64,000 nt of DNA, from assembly GCA_022845955.1 (NCBI GenBank), contig AP025576.1:6262001-6326000 (forward strand). Reading direction: 5' to 3'. The stretch is from Lachnospiraceae bacterium. GTDB lineage: Bacteria > Bacillota > Clostridia > Lachnospirales > Lachnospiraceae. Positions 1 to 8,139 of this stretch are shown piece by piece. The notes below the pieces were generated by a model that made no database searches, had not been told where the DNA came from, and saw only the letters and a program-made list of their open reading frames with translations. How positions within the stretch are numbered: position 1 is the first letter of the stretch; every line of letters begins with the position of its first letter. A program made the translations under genes and the position numbers.

Positions 1-255
1 ATAACCGATCTCAACCTCCCCGTCCAGCTCCGGTTTGCTGTGGATATATACACGGCCGATACACTGGTCGGTATTCGCCAGCCAAATGTAAAAATTGACA
101 ATCAGTCTGCCTTCCTCATTTTTATCTTTTACCCACCGCATCCACGCAAGCGCATCTTCATCGGTCGCAAATTCATCCTTGCCGAAATTTCTGACTACTG
201 CCACGTCAGCTTCCGTAACCGTGCGCAGGAACAACCTCTTTGTTTGTAACTCCAC
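1..255 (-). CDS. GNAT-family N-acetyltransferase, 5' part only
   Basis: The 85 visible codons start at a GTG four bases after a perfect AAGGAGGT ribosome site and stay open to base 1. The product begins VELQTKRLFLRTVTEADV, the usual first strand of Gcn5-related acetyltransferases ('T-x-R-L-x-L-R'). It continues through a strand ending in ANTDQCIGRVYIH, which fits the central sheet of the fold before the acetyl-CoA binding motif. That motif would lie beyond the window edge. Such enzymes move an acetyl group from acetyl-CoA to an amine; the substrate cannot be told from this part. No ORF starting at ATG covers it, because the start is GTG and the gene is cut by the window. Confidence 0.75.
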   Translation of the reverse strand, partial: MELQTKRLFLRTVTEADVAVVRNFGKDEFATDEDALAWMRWVKDKNEEGRLIVNFYIWLANTDQCIGRVYIHSKPELDGEVEIGY

Positions 256-325
256 AGATACCTCCTTAAGAAACAAAAATCACCATTTGTCTTAGCCGTC
301 AAACACGTCTCAATGGTTACGATTT

Positions 326-916
326 CTATACCATTTCCTCCCGGATTCTCCGTACCAGCGCTTCCCTGTCCACACGGCTGTAATCCGTTGTATCCACAAT
401 GATCTGCGGCCCGTTCGCCGTAAAGGTATCCATCCCTCTCTGCACAATCCCGTCGGCAAAGCTTTCGTAGGATAACCGTACCGGGCAACCCGTCTCCCGG
501 CTGCCGGGGTAGCAGTCATTCACCACGTGCCCCGGATGCCTGTCCGGGCTGCTGTTGCGCTCCAGAAACCGTTGATATATTATCTTTGTATCCCCTGTCA
601 AAATAACAGTGATGGGTTTATATGCATATTTATCAAGAATGGCATCCAGACCTGCTTTGGATGCGTTTTCGAAATTATTTTCCAGGAGAAAGGGCTGTCC
701 GCTTTTCATAAGCTGTTCTGCCGTGTCATACATGATTTCCATGGCGGCTGTCCCCAGCTTCACTTTTTCTTCCCTTGACCGGAATCCAATGGTATCATAC
801 ATCAGTTCTTTGATCCGATCCTTGGATATCACCGGCAGCCCGAAAGCCTCCGCCAGGAAACCGGCCATCGTGCTTTTTCCGGAAGCGGGAATCCCGGTAA
901 CAAGAATGCAATACAT
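326..916 (-). CDS. P-loop ATPase/kinase (AAA_33 or zeta-toxin-like)
   Basis: About 196 residues. A Walker A motif GIPASGKST lies close to the N-terminus after a short hydrophobic strand, typical of small P-loop kinases. Further on are a Walker-B-like LLENNF segment and an arginine-rich lid around FLERNSSPDRHPGH, a pattern seen in a broad group of uncharacterised small-molecule or nucleoside kinase-like ATPases. The in-frame ATG at 925 sits only one base from its AGGAGG, whereas the ATG at 916 has about ten bases of spacing, so 916 is chosen. The substrate is unknown. A tiny ORF (922-990) ends just before the start and could couple translation. Zeta-type toxin function is possible, but no antitoxin partner is recognised. 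Confidence 0.6.
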   Translation of the reverse strand: MYCILVTGIPASGKSTMAGFLAEAFGLPVISKDRIKELMYDTIGFRSREEKVKLGTAAMEIMYDTAEQLMKSGQPFLLENNFENASKAGLDAILDKYAYKPITVILTGDTKIIYQRFLERNSSPDRHPGHVVNDCYPGSRETGCPVRLSYESFADGIVQRGMDTFTANGPQIIVDTTDYSRVDREALVRRIREEMV

Positions 917-921
917 AAACT

Positions 922-990
922 TCATCCCTCCTTTTTCTCCGCTCTTACGAATTCCGCGCCGGCGCTGTCATGGATTGAGGCCATGAACAT
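922..990 (-). CDS. possible 22-codon leader ORF before the P-loop ATPase
   Basis: An AAGGAGGT lies about seven bases before an ATG at 990. It opens 22 codons (MFMASIHDSAGAEFVRAEKK and two more) ending in TGA at 922-924. The end of this ORF contains the AGGAGG that serves the next gene, so its translation could expose or mask that site. It may equally be the remnant of a longer gene. No similarity is recognised. Confidence 0.3.
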   Translation of the reverse strand: MFMASIHDSAGAEFVRAEKKEG

Positions 991-1045
991 CGGGCGGTAC
1001 CTCCTTGTTAAGCTGTCGTCTTTTATCACCTCAGCCGGGAAATGA

Positions 1046-1984
1046 TCAGGCAGGCGGATAACCATGAAATCCTTTCTTCAAAAATAAAATGCGTTTTTTA
1101 ATATTATGAATTGCTATTTTGGTATGTAAGGCAGAGTCATATCCATGGAAAGTTCCTTTTGTTTCATTTATTGTTACGTCCGCCCCTGCTTCCCGCAATC
1201 TCTTTCCATATAAAATGCCTTCATCATGCAAGCAATCATATTCCGCCGTTTCGATATAGGTATTGGGAATTATGGGAGGGAAACAACAATGCATCGGAGA
1301 GGCGTCATATATATCTTCAGCTTTCAAATCCTTACAATAATATAACCACATCCGTTTGTTGTTTTTTGTGTTCCATAACGGAGTATCTGTAAACTTTTTC
1401 ATGGAATCCGTCCGCATGTCTGCATCTGTTACCGGATATACAAGCATTTGAATACATGGCTGTTTCAAATCTTCCTGTTCATAGTTATTACAAATTAATG
1501 CCGCAATAGATGCGCCGGCGCTGTCTCCGGCCACTCCAATCTTTTCCTTGTCGATCCCGAATTCTTCTGCATTTTCTATGATGCATTTATATAACGCCAA
1601 GACATCATCATATGCAGCCGGGTACGGATACTTTGGTATCAGATGGTAATCCGGAAAATACACCCTGCATTTTGCTTTCCCTGCATATATACACGCAAGT
1701 TTTTTATGATAGGCGGAAGCTTTATAACTGAAAGCACCTCCATGAACATAAATCAAACAGGGAAGCTTTTCTTTTTCCTTTGTTGGCTCAAATATTTTCA
1801 CCTTATATTTTAACCCTTTATATCCTTCAACAGTAATATGTCTGTGAATAACTTCCCTGGGAATCTTGGTTAAATGAAAAGATAGTACCTGAAAGATATT
1901 GGCACACCTTATAAGCACCTTGTTATATGGAACTTTTCTGGCGATTTGCTTTAACTCAGAATGAATCTGTTTTTTGTATTTCAT
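1046..1984 (-). CDS. alpha/beta-hydrolase, acetyl-esterase/lipase (HSL-like)
   Basis: A 312-residue hydrolase of the hormone-sensitive-lipase group. The oxyanion-hole motif HGGAF (about residue 80) follows a strand CLIYVHGG. The nucleophile elbow is GDSAGAS near residue 153. An acid and histidine fit near the C-terminus (around ETAEYDCLHDEG and FHGYDSA). These enzymes cleave short acyl or acetyl esters. There is no signal peptide, so it is cytoplasmic. It is the last gene of the minus-strand run of sugar genes, 77 bases below the dehydrogenase, and could remove acetyl groups from imported sugars; that role is inferred from position only. The ribosome site GAAGGG is about eleven bases from the ATG, which is weaker than for its neighbours. 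Confidence 0.75.
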   Translation of the reverse strand: MKYKKQIHSELKQIARKVPYNKVLIRCANIFQVLSFHLTKIPREVIHRHITVEGYKGLKYKVKIFEPTKEKEKLPCLIYVHGGAFSYKASAYHKKLACIYAGKAKCRVYFPDYHLIPKYPYPAAYDDVLALYKCIIENAEEFGIDKEKIGVAGDSAGASIAALICNNYEQEDLKQPCIQMLVYPVTDADMRTDSMKKFTDTPLWNTKNNKRMWLYYCKDLKAEDIYDASPMHCCFPPIIPNTYIETAEYDCLHDEGILYGKRLREAGADVTINETKGTFHGYDSALHTKIAIHNIKKRILFLKKGFHGYPPA

Positions 1985-2061
1985 TTATAGGCACGCCCTT
2001 CTTTTATTAGTTCACAAAATTCCTATTATGCTTTGTTTCCGGTTCAAAGGCTATCCCTACT

Positions 2062-3024
2062 CTATGCTTCCCGATTCACTTGGTTTACCGTTTTTCCATC
2101 CATAAAAGCCCTTAAATTATCAACCGCAATGTCCATCAGCTTTTGCCTGCTCTCCTTCGGTGCCCAGGCAATATGAGGTGTAAGGATACTGTTATAACAG
2201 CCCAGCAGCGGATTATCCGGCCGGATTGGCTCCGTAGATACCACATCACATGCCGCGGCATACACCTTTTTGCTTCTGAGAGCCTCCGCAAGATCCTCCT
2301 CCCTGATCAGCTGGCCTCTGCTGGTATTAATCAGAATCACCCCATCTTTCATTTTTGCGATAGTTTCCCTGTTGATAATTCCTTCTGTCTCAGGGAACAG
2401 CGGGCAATGCAGGGAAATCACATCTGCTTGTGCAAGCAGCTCCTCCCAGGTTACATACTCCGCAATATCTTTCCCCTTCTCACTGCGGGAGAAATTAAAA
2501 GCCAGCACATTCATACCAAATGCCTTTGCCAGTCTGCCCACCGCCTGTCCGATACGTCCAAAACCTATAATGCCCATGGTTTTGCCCGCAAGCTCCATGA
2601 GAGGATATTTCCAGAAGCACCAGTCCTCATTATCGGACCACTCCCCTCTTTTAACTGCATCAGAATGCTCCGCCACATGATGACAGACCTCCAGAAGCAG
2701 GGCAAAGGTCATCTGCGCTACCGCCGTTGTTCCGTAGGCGGGAATATTGCATACGGGAATCTTCCTTTCTGCCGCCGCCTTTACATCCACCACATTATAT
2801 CCGGTTGCCAGGACCCCCACATACGTAATCGAAGGACAGGCAGCAAACACGTCCGCACTTAACGGTGTCTTGTTCACAATCACTGCATCCGCATCACCGA
2901 TCCTGGCGATCACATCCTCCTTTGGTGTCCTGTCATATACAACAAGCTCACCGAGATTCTCAAACCCTTCCCAGCTTAAATCACCCGGATTCTCTGTATA
3001 ACCATCCAATACCACTATTTTCAT
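2062..3024 (-). CDS. D-2-hydroxyacid dehydrogenase (NAD-dependent)
   Basis: 320 residues with the full family layout. The Rossmann motif GIIGFGRIGQAVG lies near residue 153. The catalytic arginine is in INTSRGQLI, the glutamate in STEPIRPDNPL and the histidine in LTPHIAWAP. The family interconverts 2-keto and D-2-hydroxy acids, as hydroxypyruvate/glyoxylate reductases or glycerate dehydrogenases do. Start: ATG six bases after AAGGAG. It is 37 bases after the isomerase gene on the same strand, in the run with GH29 and the glucuronidase-like enzyme. A role in reducing a keto acid made from the imported sugar is reasonable but not shown. The exact substrate cannot be read from the sequence. Confidence 0.85.
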   Translation of the reverse strand: MKIVVLDGYTENPGDLSWEGFENLGELVVYDRTPKEDVIARIGDADAVIVNKTPLSADVFAACPSITYVGVLATGYNVVDVKAAAERKIPVCNIPAYGTTAVAQMTFALLLEVCHHVAEHSDAVKRGEWSDNEDWCFWKYPLMELAGKTMGIIGFGRIGQAVGRLAKAFGMNVLAFNFSRSEKGKDIAEYVTWEELLAQADVISLHCPLFPETEGIINRETIAKMKDGVILINTSRGQLIREEDLAEALRSKKVYAAACDVVSTEPIRPDNPLLGCYNSILTPHIAWAPKESRQKLMDIAVDNLRAFMDGKTVNQVNREA

Positions 3025-3061
3025 ATCCTGCTCCTTGTATGTTTTTACAATCGCCCTATTA

Positions 3062-3958
3062 CTACAGCATTGCCCAGGCGCGGTTGATTACCCGCTTTGT
3101 CCCTGCCAGAATCAGATCCCCATCCTCCCCCTTCCACGGCTTCACTTCAAAAGAAAGCACATAAGGATCCTGTGCATGGAAGAATCCCTCTTCCTTTAAT
3201 ACACGGAAGAAATCCAAAAGTTCCGGTATATCATTTGCGCTTTCCGGGAAGCCGAATCTCGGATGCTGATCCCCATATGCCTCACACCCTTTTTTCACCA
3301 CTGCATTTCCGATATGGAAATGTGTGATATAAGGCCGAAGCGTCTGAACCACAAATTTAGAAGTTTCATAGGTCGTGGGGAAATGGGACAGATCCACCAG
3401 CAGGCCAAAGTTATGGAAGGAACTTCTCATATCTGCCGCAAACTTTGCCGCGAAAGGAGCGGGGCCAATAAGGGCTGCCTTATCCATATCAAAATCAAAG
3501 ACCTCAAGTTCCACCATCATTCCTTTTTGGGCGGCATAGGCACACACATTCCCGGTTGTCTTAAGAAGCTGGCTGTATGCCAGATCCTTTGTTTTCGGCT
3601 CCCATTTACCTGCCAGAAAAGCAATTCCTCCTGCCCCCAGATACGCCGCCTCATCCACCGCTTCAAGTAAAGTTTTCTCAGCCTTCTGTCTGCCTGCCTC
3701 ATCCACATCATTGGGATTCAGGCCAGGGCCGAGCAGCCTCGGCTGCGCTCCGTAGCAAACCTTCATATGCGCCTGATCCAGCATGTTCCTTGCTTTTAAA
3801 CGGGTTTCATCATCCATAAACCGGCATACCTCAACCGCATCAAAGAAATCATCGCAGCAAATCGTCTTAAGGGAATCCAGCACATCCATATCCGCCGGGG
3901 GATGGCTCATCCACTGAATCGTACCAATCTGAAAATATTTGTGTATAGAATCCTTCAT
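3062..3958 (-). CDS. sugar phosphate isomerase/epimerase (AP-endonuclease-2 TIM barrel)
   Basis: 298 residues with the spacing of a xylose-isomerase-like TIM barrel. Likely metal ligands are the glutamate of VELEVFDFD, the aspartate of LLVDLSHFP, the histidine of ITHFHIGN and the late glutamate of LSFEVKPW. These proteins isomerise or epimerise sugars or cyclitols using a divalent metal. There is no signal peptide. Start: ATG after GGAGGAGG. It sits between the alpha-glucuronidase-like enzyme and the dehydrogenase, so it probably handles the monosaccharide released by the two glycosidases of this run. The specific sugar is not deducible. Confidence 0.75.
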   Translation of the reverse strand: MKDSIHKYFQIGTIQWMSHPPADMDVLDSLKTICCDDFFDAVEVCRFMDDETRLKARNMLDQAHMKVCYGAQPRLLGPGLNPNDVDEAGRQKAEKTLLEAVDEAAYLGAGGIAFLAGKWEPKTKDLAYSQLLKTTGNVCAYAAQKGMMVELEVFDFDMDKAALIGPAPFAAKFAADMRSSFHNFGLLVDLSHFPTTYETSKFVVQTLRPYITHFHIGNAVVKKGCEAYGDQHPRFGFPESANDIPELLDFFRVLKEEGFFHAQDPYVLSFEVKPWKGEDGDLILAGTKRVINRAWAML

Positions 3959-3990
3959 CTTTTTCCTCCTCCGCGCCCGCCGTGCGCCCT

Positions 3991-6042
3991 TTATTTTACA
4001 AACTGCATTTCCTTTGCCAGATAAATATCACGGGCCGCTTCACCGGTATAAAGCCCCCAGCCAAATGTCTTACGGACTCTTGGCATTGTATACGGCAAGT
4101 AATGCCGGTTTCCCATTTCAGCCAGCTCTTTCCAATGAGACAGGCCTTCTTCCAATAATGCAACAGCCTGCCGCTTATACTCCTCCTCTGCCGTCTGCCG
4201 GTAAAAGAGCAGATCTGAGGCGGCACGGAATTTACACAGATAATACCTGCCCAAAGCTTTCCATGCCATCAGATCAAAAAGAATACATTCCAGTTCTCCG
4301 GCATGTGCTTCCGGATCGGATTCCACGGAACGGATACTGTCCTCCAGGACGGCGATCTGCTTTTCCATGAGGGAAAAAATATCTTCCGGCGTTTCCCCTT
4401 GCGGTGTCTTTCCTGCCAGTTTTGCCGTTACATATTCCTGCAGGCCAATCACGCCCACTCCCGGCATAGGTTCCCCTTCCATGAAATCGGCCACTGTCTT
4501 AAATCCTGTGGTGGATAAAAGGGATTCCGGATGCCACTGAAAATCGTAATTTATCCAGAAAAGCCTGTTTACGCCGCACAGTATCCGTACCCCCGCTGTC
4601 AGCCCGTTATAGACAGACTGCCCGTTTTCTCCGTAGCACCAGGTAAACATATCCGTCCAGACCGTCTCCGGCAATTCCGGATCATATCCCAGCCGCCCCA
4701 GCATTACAAACTGCATCCAATGCTTCTGATAGGCATGTTCCCATTGCAGATGGCTGTTGGGTGCATGCTGGAACTCTCCCGCCCAGATATAGCAATCGGC
4801 CCCCCAGTAGAACCCTTTCACCCATGGTTTCTTCATTCCCTTAAAATATTCTGCCAAAAAGACCGGATCACAGCCGCGCAGATTATGAAAATCATCATTG
4901 CGCACCGTATAGAGTACCTGCACATCGTTCATATCCTGACCATCCCATGCATGCATCAATTTTTCAAACTGCGGCTTTGGATGGGAATACATATGGGCAT
5001 TGGAATATTTCCAGCTGATATAAGTATCGGCATCTTTACACTGGCTCAGAAACATTTCCTGCGCAACCGGGCCGTTGCTCATGTTCGTTCGATGAATGAA
5101 AGGAATGGGATATCCAACTTCTTTAAGAGCCGCAAGATAGGTATCAACCACCCATTGCTCCCTTTCCTCCGCCGTCCCCACCATTTCTTCGCTGTTGGAG
5201 GTGCCAAGCCCCGTCAGATCAGGGAATGTATAAATCATTGTTTTAATTGCTTCGCGGAAATAATCTTTGATAACCTCCGCATGTTGGCGCAAACCTATAC
5301 TGCGCGGATCCCAATCACGTGCTCCCAGCTCCCCGGGAAGGCCGAGTCCCTTTGCAATCCCCGGAGAAATGCGCACATTCCAGGTAATCATATATGTCTG
5401 GATGCCGCGTGCCCTGGCATGCGCCAAAATCTTTGTGAATAATTCCCTGTTCCGCCGCCGTTCTTCGGCAGGCACACCGGATGCCTCAGGATACTTTGAC
5501 AGCTCAAGCATCATTTCAAACGGATTCTCCGACCAGAGACTTAAACAGTTATAACGGTTCCTGGCAAGAAAATCGATATAGTCCCTCCAAAACGCAACCT
5601 TTTTTACCGTTTCCCTGTTCTTTATGAAGGGATCGCCCTCCGCATATGTCTGAAAAGGTAAATTAAACTTCACTCCCCTCTTTTCCAAAAAAGGCGACCA
5701 GTTTCCCTCCGGTATCTGTTCCACTCCATGATAACGGACTGCCTCAGCCAGTTCAAACAGGCCGTACATCGTACCCACATCCCCGCCACCATCCAGGCAG
5801 ATCCTGTTATTTTCCCTGCGGATTGCAAAGCTTTCCGCAGATACCCCTTTCTGCGGCCTGGTCCGGACACAGATACAAAGTGTTTCGGGGCTAAACGGGC
5901 AGTGATCCACCCAATCCAGATACACCGGTATCTGCCGTTCCCTTAGTGCCTGTTCCAAAATCTGTACTCCGTATTCCACCGTGGCCGGTGTGTCATACTC
6001 TTTGACCGGAGAATAGTCATGGACACGATAATAGATAATCAT
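3991..6042 (-). CDS. alpha-glucuronidase-like glycoside hydrolase (GH67/GH20-type barrel)
   Basis: About 683 residues. The N-terminal 120 residues resemble the small domain that precedes the barrel in GH67, GH84 and GH20 enzymes, including a stretch GGGDVGTMYGLFELAEAV. A TIM barrel follows, with NRYNCLSLWSENPF, a long helix pair, MITWNVRISPG, and GLGTSNSEEMVGT, where the E-E pair could be catalytic. The C-terminus is helical. There is no signal peptide, so it acts on imported oligosaccharides. The reading frame is open to 6105, but an ATG at 6042 follows AAGGGGGATGTTCT and lies just after the GH29 stop, so 6042 is chosen. I cannot assign it firmly to one CAZy family. The call as glucuronidase-like rests on domain order and on the fucosidase next door. 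Confidence 0.55.
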   Translation of the reverse strand: MIIYYRVHDYSPVKEYDTPATVEYGVQILEQALRERQIPVYLDWVDHCPFSPETLCICVRTRPQKGVSAESFAIRRENNRICLDGGGDVGTMYGLFELAEAVRYHGVEQIPEGNWSPFLEKRGVKFNLPFQTYAEGDPFIKNRETVKKVAFWRDYIDFLARNRYNCLSLWSENPFEMMLELSKYPEASGVPAEERRRNRELFTKILAHARARGIQTYMITWNVRISPGIAKGLGLPGELGARDWDPRSIGLRQHAEVIKDYFREAIKTMIYTFPDLTGLGTSNSEEMVGTAEEREQWVVDTYLAALKEVGYPIPFIHRTNMSNGPVAQEMFLSQCKDADTYISWKYSNAHMYSHPKPQFEKLMHAWDGQDMNDVQVLYTVRNDDFHNLRGCDPVFLAEYFKGMKKPWVKGFYWGADCYIWAGEFQHAPNSHLQWEHAYQKHWMQFVMLGRLGYDPELPETVWTDMFTWCYGENGQSVYNGLTAGVRILCGVNRLFWINYDFQWHPESLLSTTGFKTVADFMEGEPMPGVGVIGLQEYVTAKLAGKTPQGETPEDIFSLMEKQIAVLEDSIRSVESDPEAHAGELECILFDLMAWKALGRYYLCKFRAASDLLFYRQTAEEEYKRQAVALLEEGLSHWKELAEMGNRHYLPYTMPRVRKTFGWGLYTGEAARDIYLAKEMQFVK

Positions 6043-6055
6043 AGAACATCCCCCT

Positions 6056-7309
6056 TTATTCACATAACGATTGATCAAATTCCAGCTTGATAACCATCGT
6101 TTCATCTGTAATTTCGTTCACCGGCAATTCCCTGATTCTGAGATATCTGCGCCCCTCCCGATGCAAAGAAGCAGGCATATCCACCGATGTCTCAAGCGGC
6201 ATCCCATTATTCAGAAGAGTGGCGCGTACCGGCAGCACGTCGAAGGGCTTGACCACAATCCCATCCGTTTCCGGATCGTCCGGCAGATGAACATAAATCG
6301 TATTCCCGCGGCGGGTCAGAAGCATGGGATCACGCATATTGGATGTATAATCCGTTATCATCGTGGTCGCAGGAACTGCATCTGAAAACGCCTCTTTCAC
6401 ACGCCTGTACCAGTCTCCGATCCGTTTCAGCGAAGCTACATCCCTGGGATCAAGAGAACCGTCTGCACGCGGGCCGATGTTGAGCTGATAATTCCCTCCC
6501 ATGGCCATGACACGGTCAATGCTGCGGATCAAGTGCTTATAGCTGTAATAATCTTCATCCGTTTTGTATCCCCAGCTTTCCCTGCCGAGGGACTGCACCG
6601 CTTCTGTCCGGCGCGGAAATTCCATCCCCTCAGGGATACCCCGCTCCGGGGTCTGGAAATCCCAGTTTTCCGGCCCGCGGTTGTTTATCACCATGCCCGG
6701 CTGGAGTCTTCGCAGATGATCGTTAAATGCGGTATTATTGTACCCGCACACATTAATATCCCAGAAAAGCTGTCCAATCTCCCCGTACTTTGTGCACAGC
6801 TCCTCCACCTGGTTTTCCATATATGTAAAATAGGTACGCAGATCCGGCTCATCCCCCGCGCGCGGCCCGAACATCTCATGATGCCGTCCCTGATTCGGAT
6901 AGTTTTTGTGATGCCAGTCGGGGATGGAATAATATACCCCCATCACCATGTTATGCCGGTGACAGGAATCGACAAGCATCCGCAGGACATCCTTCCCATA
7001 CGGTGTATTCATAATATTATAATCCGTGTACCGGGTATCCCACATACAGAAACCATCATGGTGTTTTGTGGTAAAACAAATATACTCCATTCCCACGCTT
7101 TCAGCAAGATCCAGCCATTCATCCGGGTCAAATTTAACCGGATTGAATTCATGCATCAACGGCTCATATTCTTTTCTCGGCATCCTTCCCCGCCACAGGA
7201 TCTGTTCATGCCAGGCCGGAATGCTGTAAAGCCCCCAATGGATAAACAGACCGAAGCGTTTCTGCAAAAACCAGTCTCTTTCATCATAAAAACGAAAACG
7301 TTCAATCAT
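6056..7309 (-). CDS. GH29 alpha-L-fucosidase-like enzyme
   Basis: 417 residues, single catalytic domain. GH29 signatures in order: KRFGLFIHWGLYSIPAW near residue 18, YICFTTKHHDGFCMWD near 95, GVYYSIPDWHH near 145, and LFWDINVCGYN near 182, where the aspartate is the probable nucleophile. A small beta domain follows. There is no signal peptide or carbohydrate-binding module. GH29 enzymes release alpha-L-fucose (some act on related sugars). The ATG overlaps the stop of the upstream dithiol protein (TAATG), so the two are translationally coupled. It feeds the same run as the isomerase and dehydrogenase. Another deoxy-sugar is possible instead of fucose. Confidence 0.85.
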   Translation of the reverse strand: MIERFRFYDERDWFLQKRFGLFIHWGLYSIPAWHEQILWRGRMPRKEYEPLMHEFNPVKFDPDEWLDLAESVGMEYICFTTKHHDGFCMWDTRYTDYNIMNTPYGKDVLRMLVDSCHRHNMVMGVYYSIPDWHHKNYPNQGRHHEMFGPRAGDEPDLRTYFTYMENQVEELCTKYGEIGQLFWDINVCGYNNTAFNDHLRRLQPGMVINNRGPENWDFQTPERGIPEGMEFPRRTEAVQSLGRESWGYKTDEDYYSYKHLIRSIDRVMAMGGNYQLNIGPRADGSLDPRDVASLKRIGDWYRRVKEAFSDAVPATTMITDYTSNMRDPMLLTRRGNTIYVHLPDDPETDGIVVKPFDVLPVRATLLNNGMPLETSVDMPASLHREGRRYLRIRELPVNEITDETMVIKLEFDQSLCE

Positions 7310-8013
7310 TACTTAATTTCCACCTTTCCCAATCCATAACCCTGTTCCAGATATTCCATAAAATATCTCTTTATTTTTTCACCTCCTGCAAGATAACGAT
7401 CCCGCAGGAAAACAACAGGAACTATCTGCTCTTCTTCCGGAACCCCGTATTTTTCAAACATAATCCAGATCCGTTTTCCATTATCCCCTTCTCGTGAGTT
7501 GAGGCGTGTCAGATGAAACGGCATTTCCACACCGTCCACCACCACTGTCCTGGGCATGCCATCCAGAAAGCTTTTGAGGGCAATACATTCTTGGCAATCC
7601 TCCCGGTAAAAATAAACCGCACCGGATCCCACGCTTGAGAGATATTCCCTTTTCAGGTTTGCCTCTATTTCCCCCACCCCCTCATATACCTTTCCGTCAA
7701 TTAACAGCATTGGGAAAGATGCCTCCTCCATACTCAGGCCATACTCTGCCAGAATGCCCTGGGCCGAATCCCGTTCCTCACTCTTAAACACATTATACAT
7801 CACTAGCCGGTATGGGAACACCTCTTTATATCCGCTTATCTGTTCTGAAACAACAGCAAGGAAATCTTCTGTCCCATCACATGACCCACAGGCTGTATCA
7901 TGGAAAAAATAAATGGAAGTCTCATCCAAAGAAGCTGAGGCCTCTTCTTTACCTCCCATCAATACATACAAAAGCAAAAGCAGAATGCAAACTATGTATA
8001 TCCCTCTCTTCAT
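7309..8013 (-). CDS. membrane-anchored thioredoxin-like protein with two CxxC motifs
   Basis: About 234 residues. One N-terminal hydrophobic segment (GIYIVCILLLLLYVLMGG) is followed by an exported part with two thioredoxin-like halves. The first carries HDTACGSCDGTEDF and the second YREDCQECIALKSF; both have a CxxC pair at the start of a helix. Each half then has a cis-Pro-like position (SFPMLLIDG, IVPVVFLRD). This suggests an extracytoplasmic dithiol oxidoreductase or a redox-active folding factor. It is the first gene after the terminator at 8067 and overlaps the GH29 start by TAATG, so it is co-translated with sugar genes, which is unexpected. The frame is open from a TTG at 8031; the ATG at 8013 is preferred. 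Partner unknown. Confidence 0.6.
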   Translation of the reverse strand: MKRGIYIVCILLLLLYVLMGGKEEASASLDETSIYFFHDTACGSCDGTEDFLAVVSEQISGYKEVFPYRLVMYNVFKSEERDSAQGILAEYGLSMEEASFPMLLIDGKVYEGVGEIEANLKREYLSSVGSGAVYFYREDCQECIALKSFLDGMPRTVVVDGVEMPFHLTRLNSREGDNGKRIWIMFEKYGVPEEEQIVPVVFLRDRYLAGGEKIKRYFMEYLEQGYGLGKVEIK

Positions 8014-8066
8014 ATCTTTTCTCTCAATCAAAGCCCCGCTGCAAGTAATGTGGTATCAAGCTTTTT

Positions 8067-8103
8067 AAAAACATCCGGCTGAAAAATCAACCGGATGTTT
8101 TTT
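8067..8103 (-). terminator. bidirectional intrinsic terminator after the binding-protein gene
   Basis: A stem of AACATCCGG with CCGGATGTT and a 12-base loop is flanked by T runs on both strands. It lies 37 bases after the stop of the solute-binding protein and separates the transporter from the enzyme run below. Confidence 0.8.
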
Positions 8104-8139
8104 ACCAGCTATTACCATTCCCCAACGGGAAGAAAGCTG

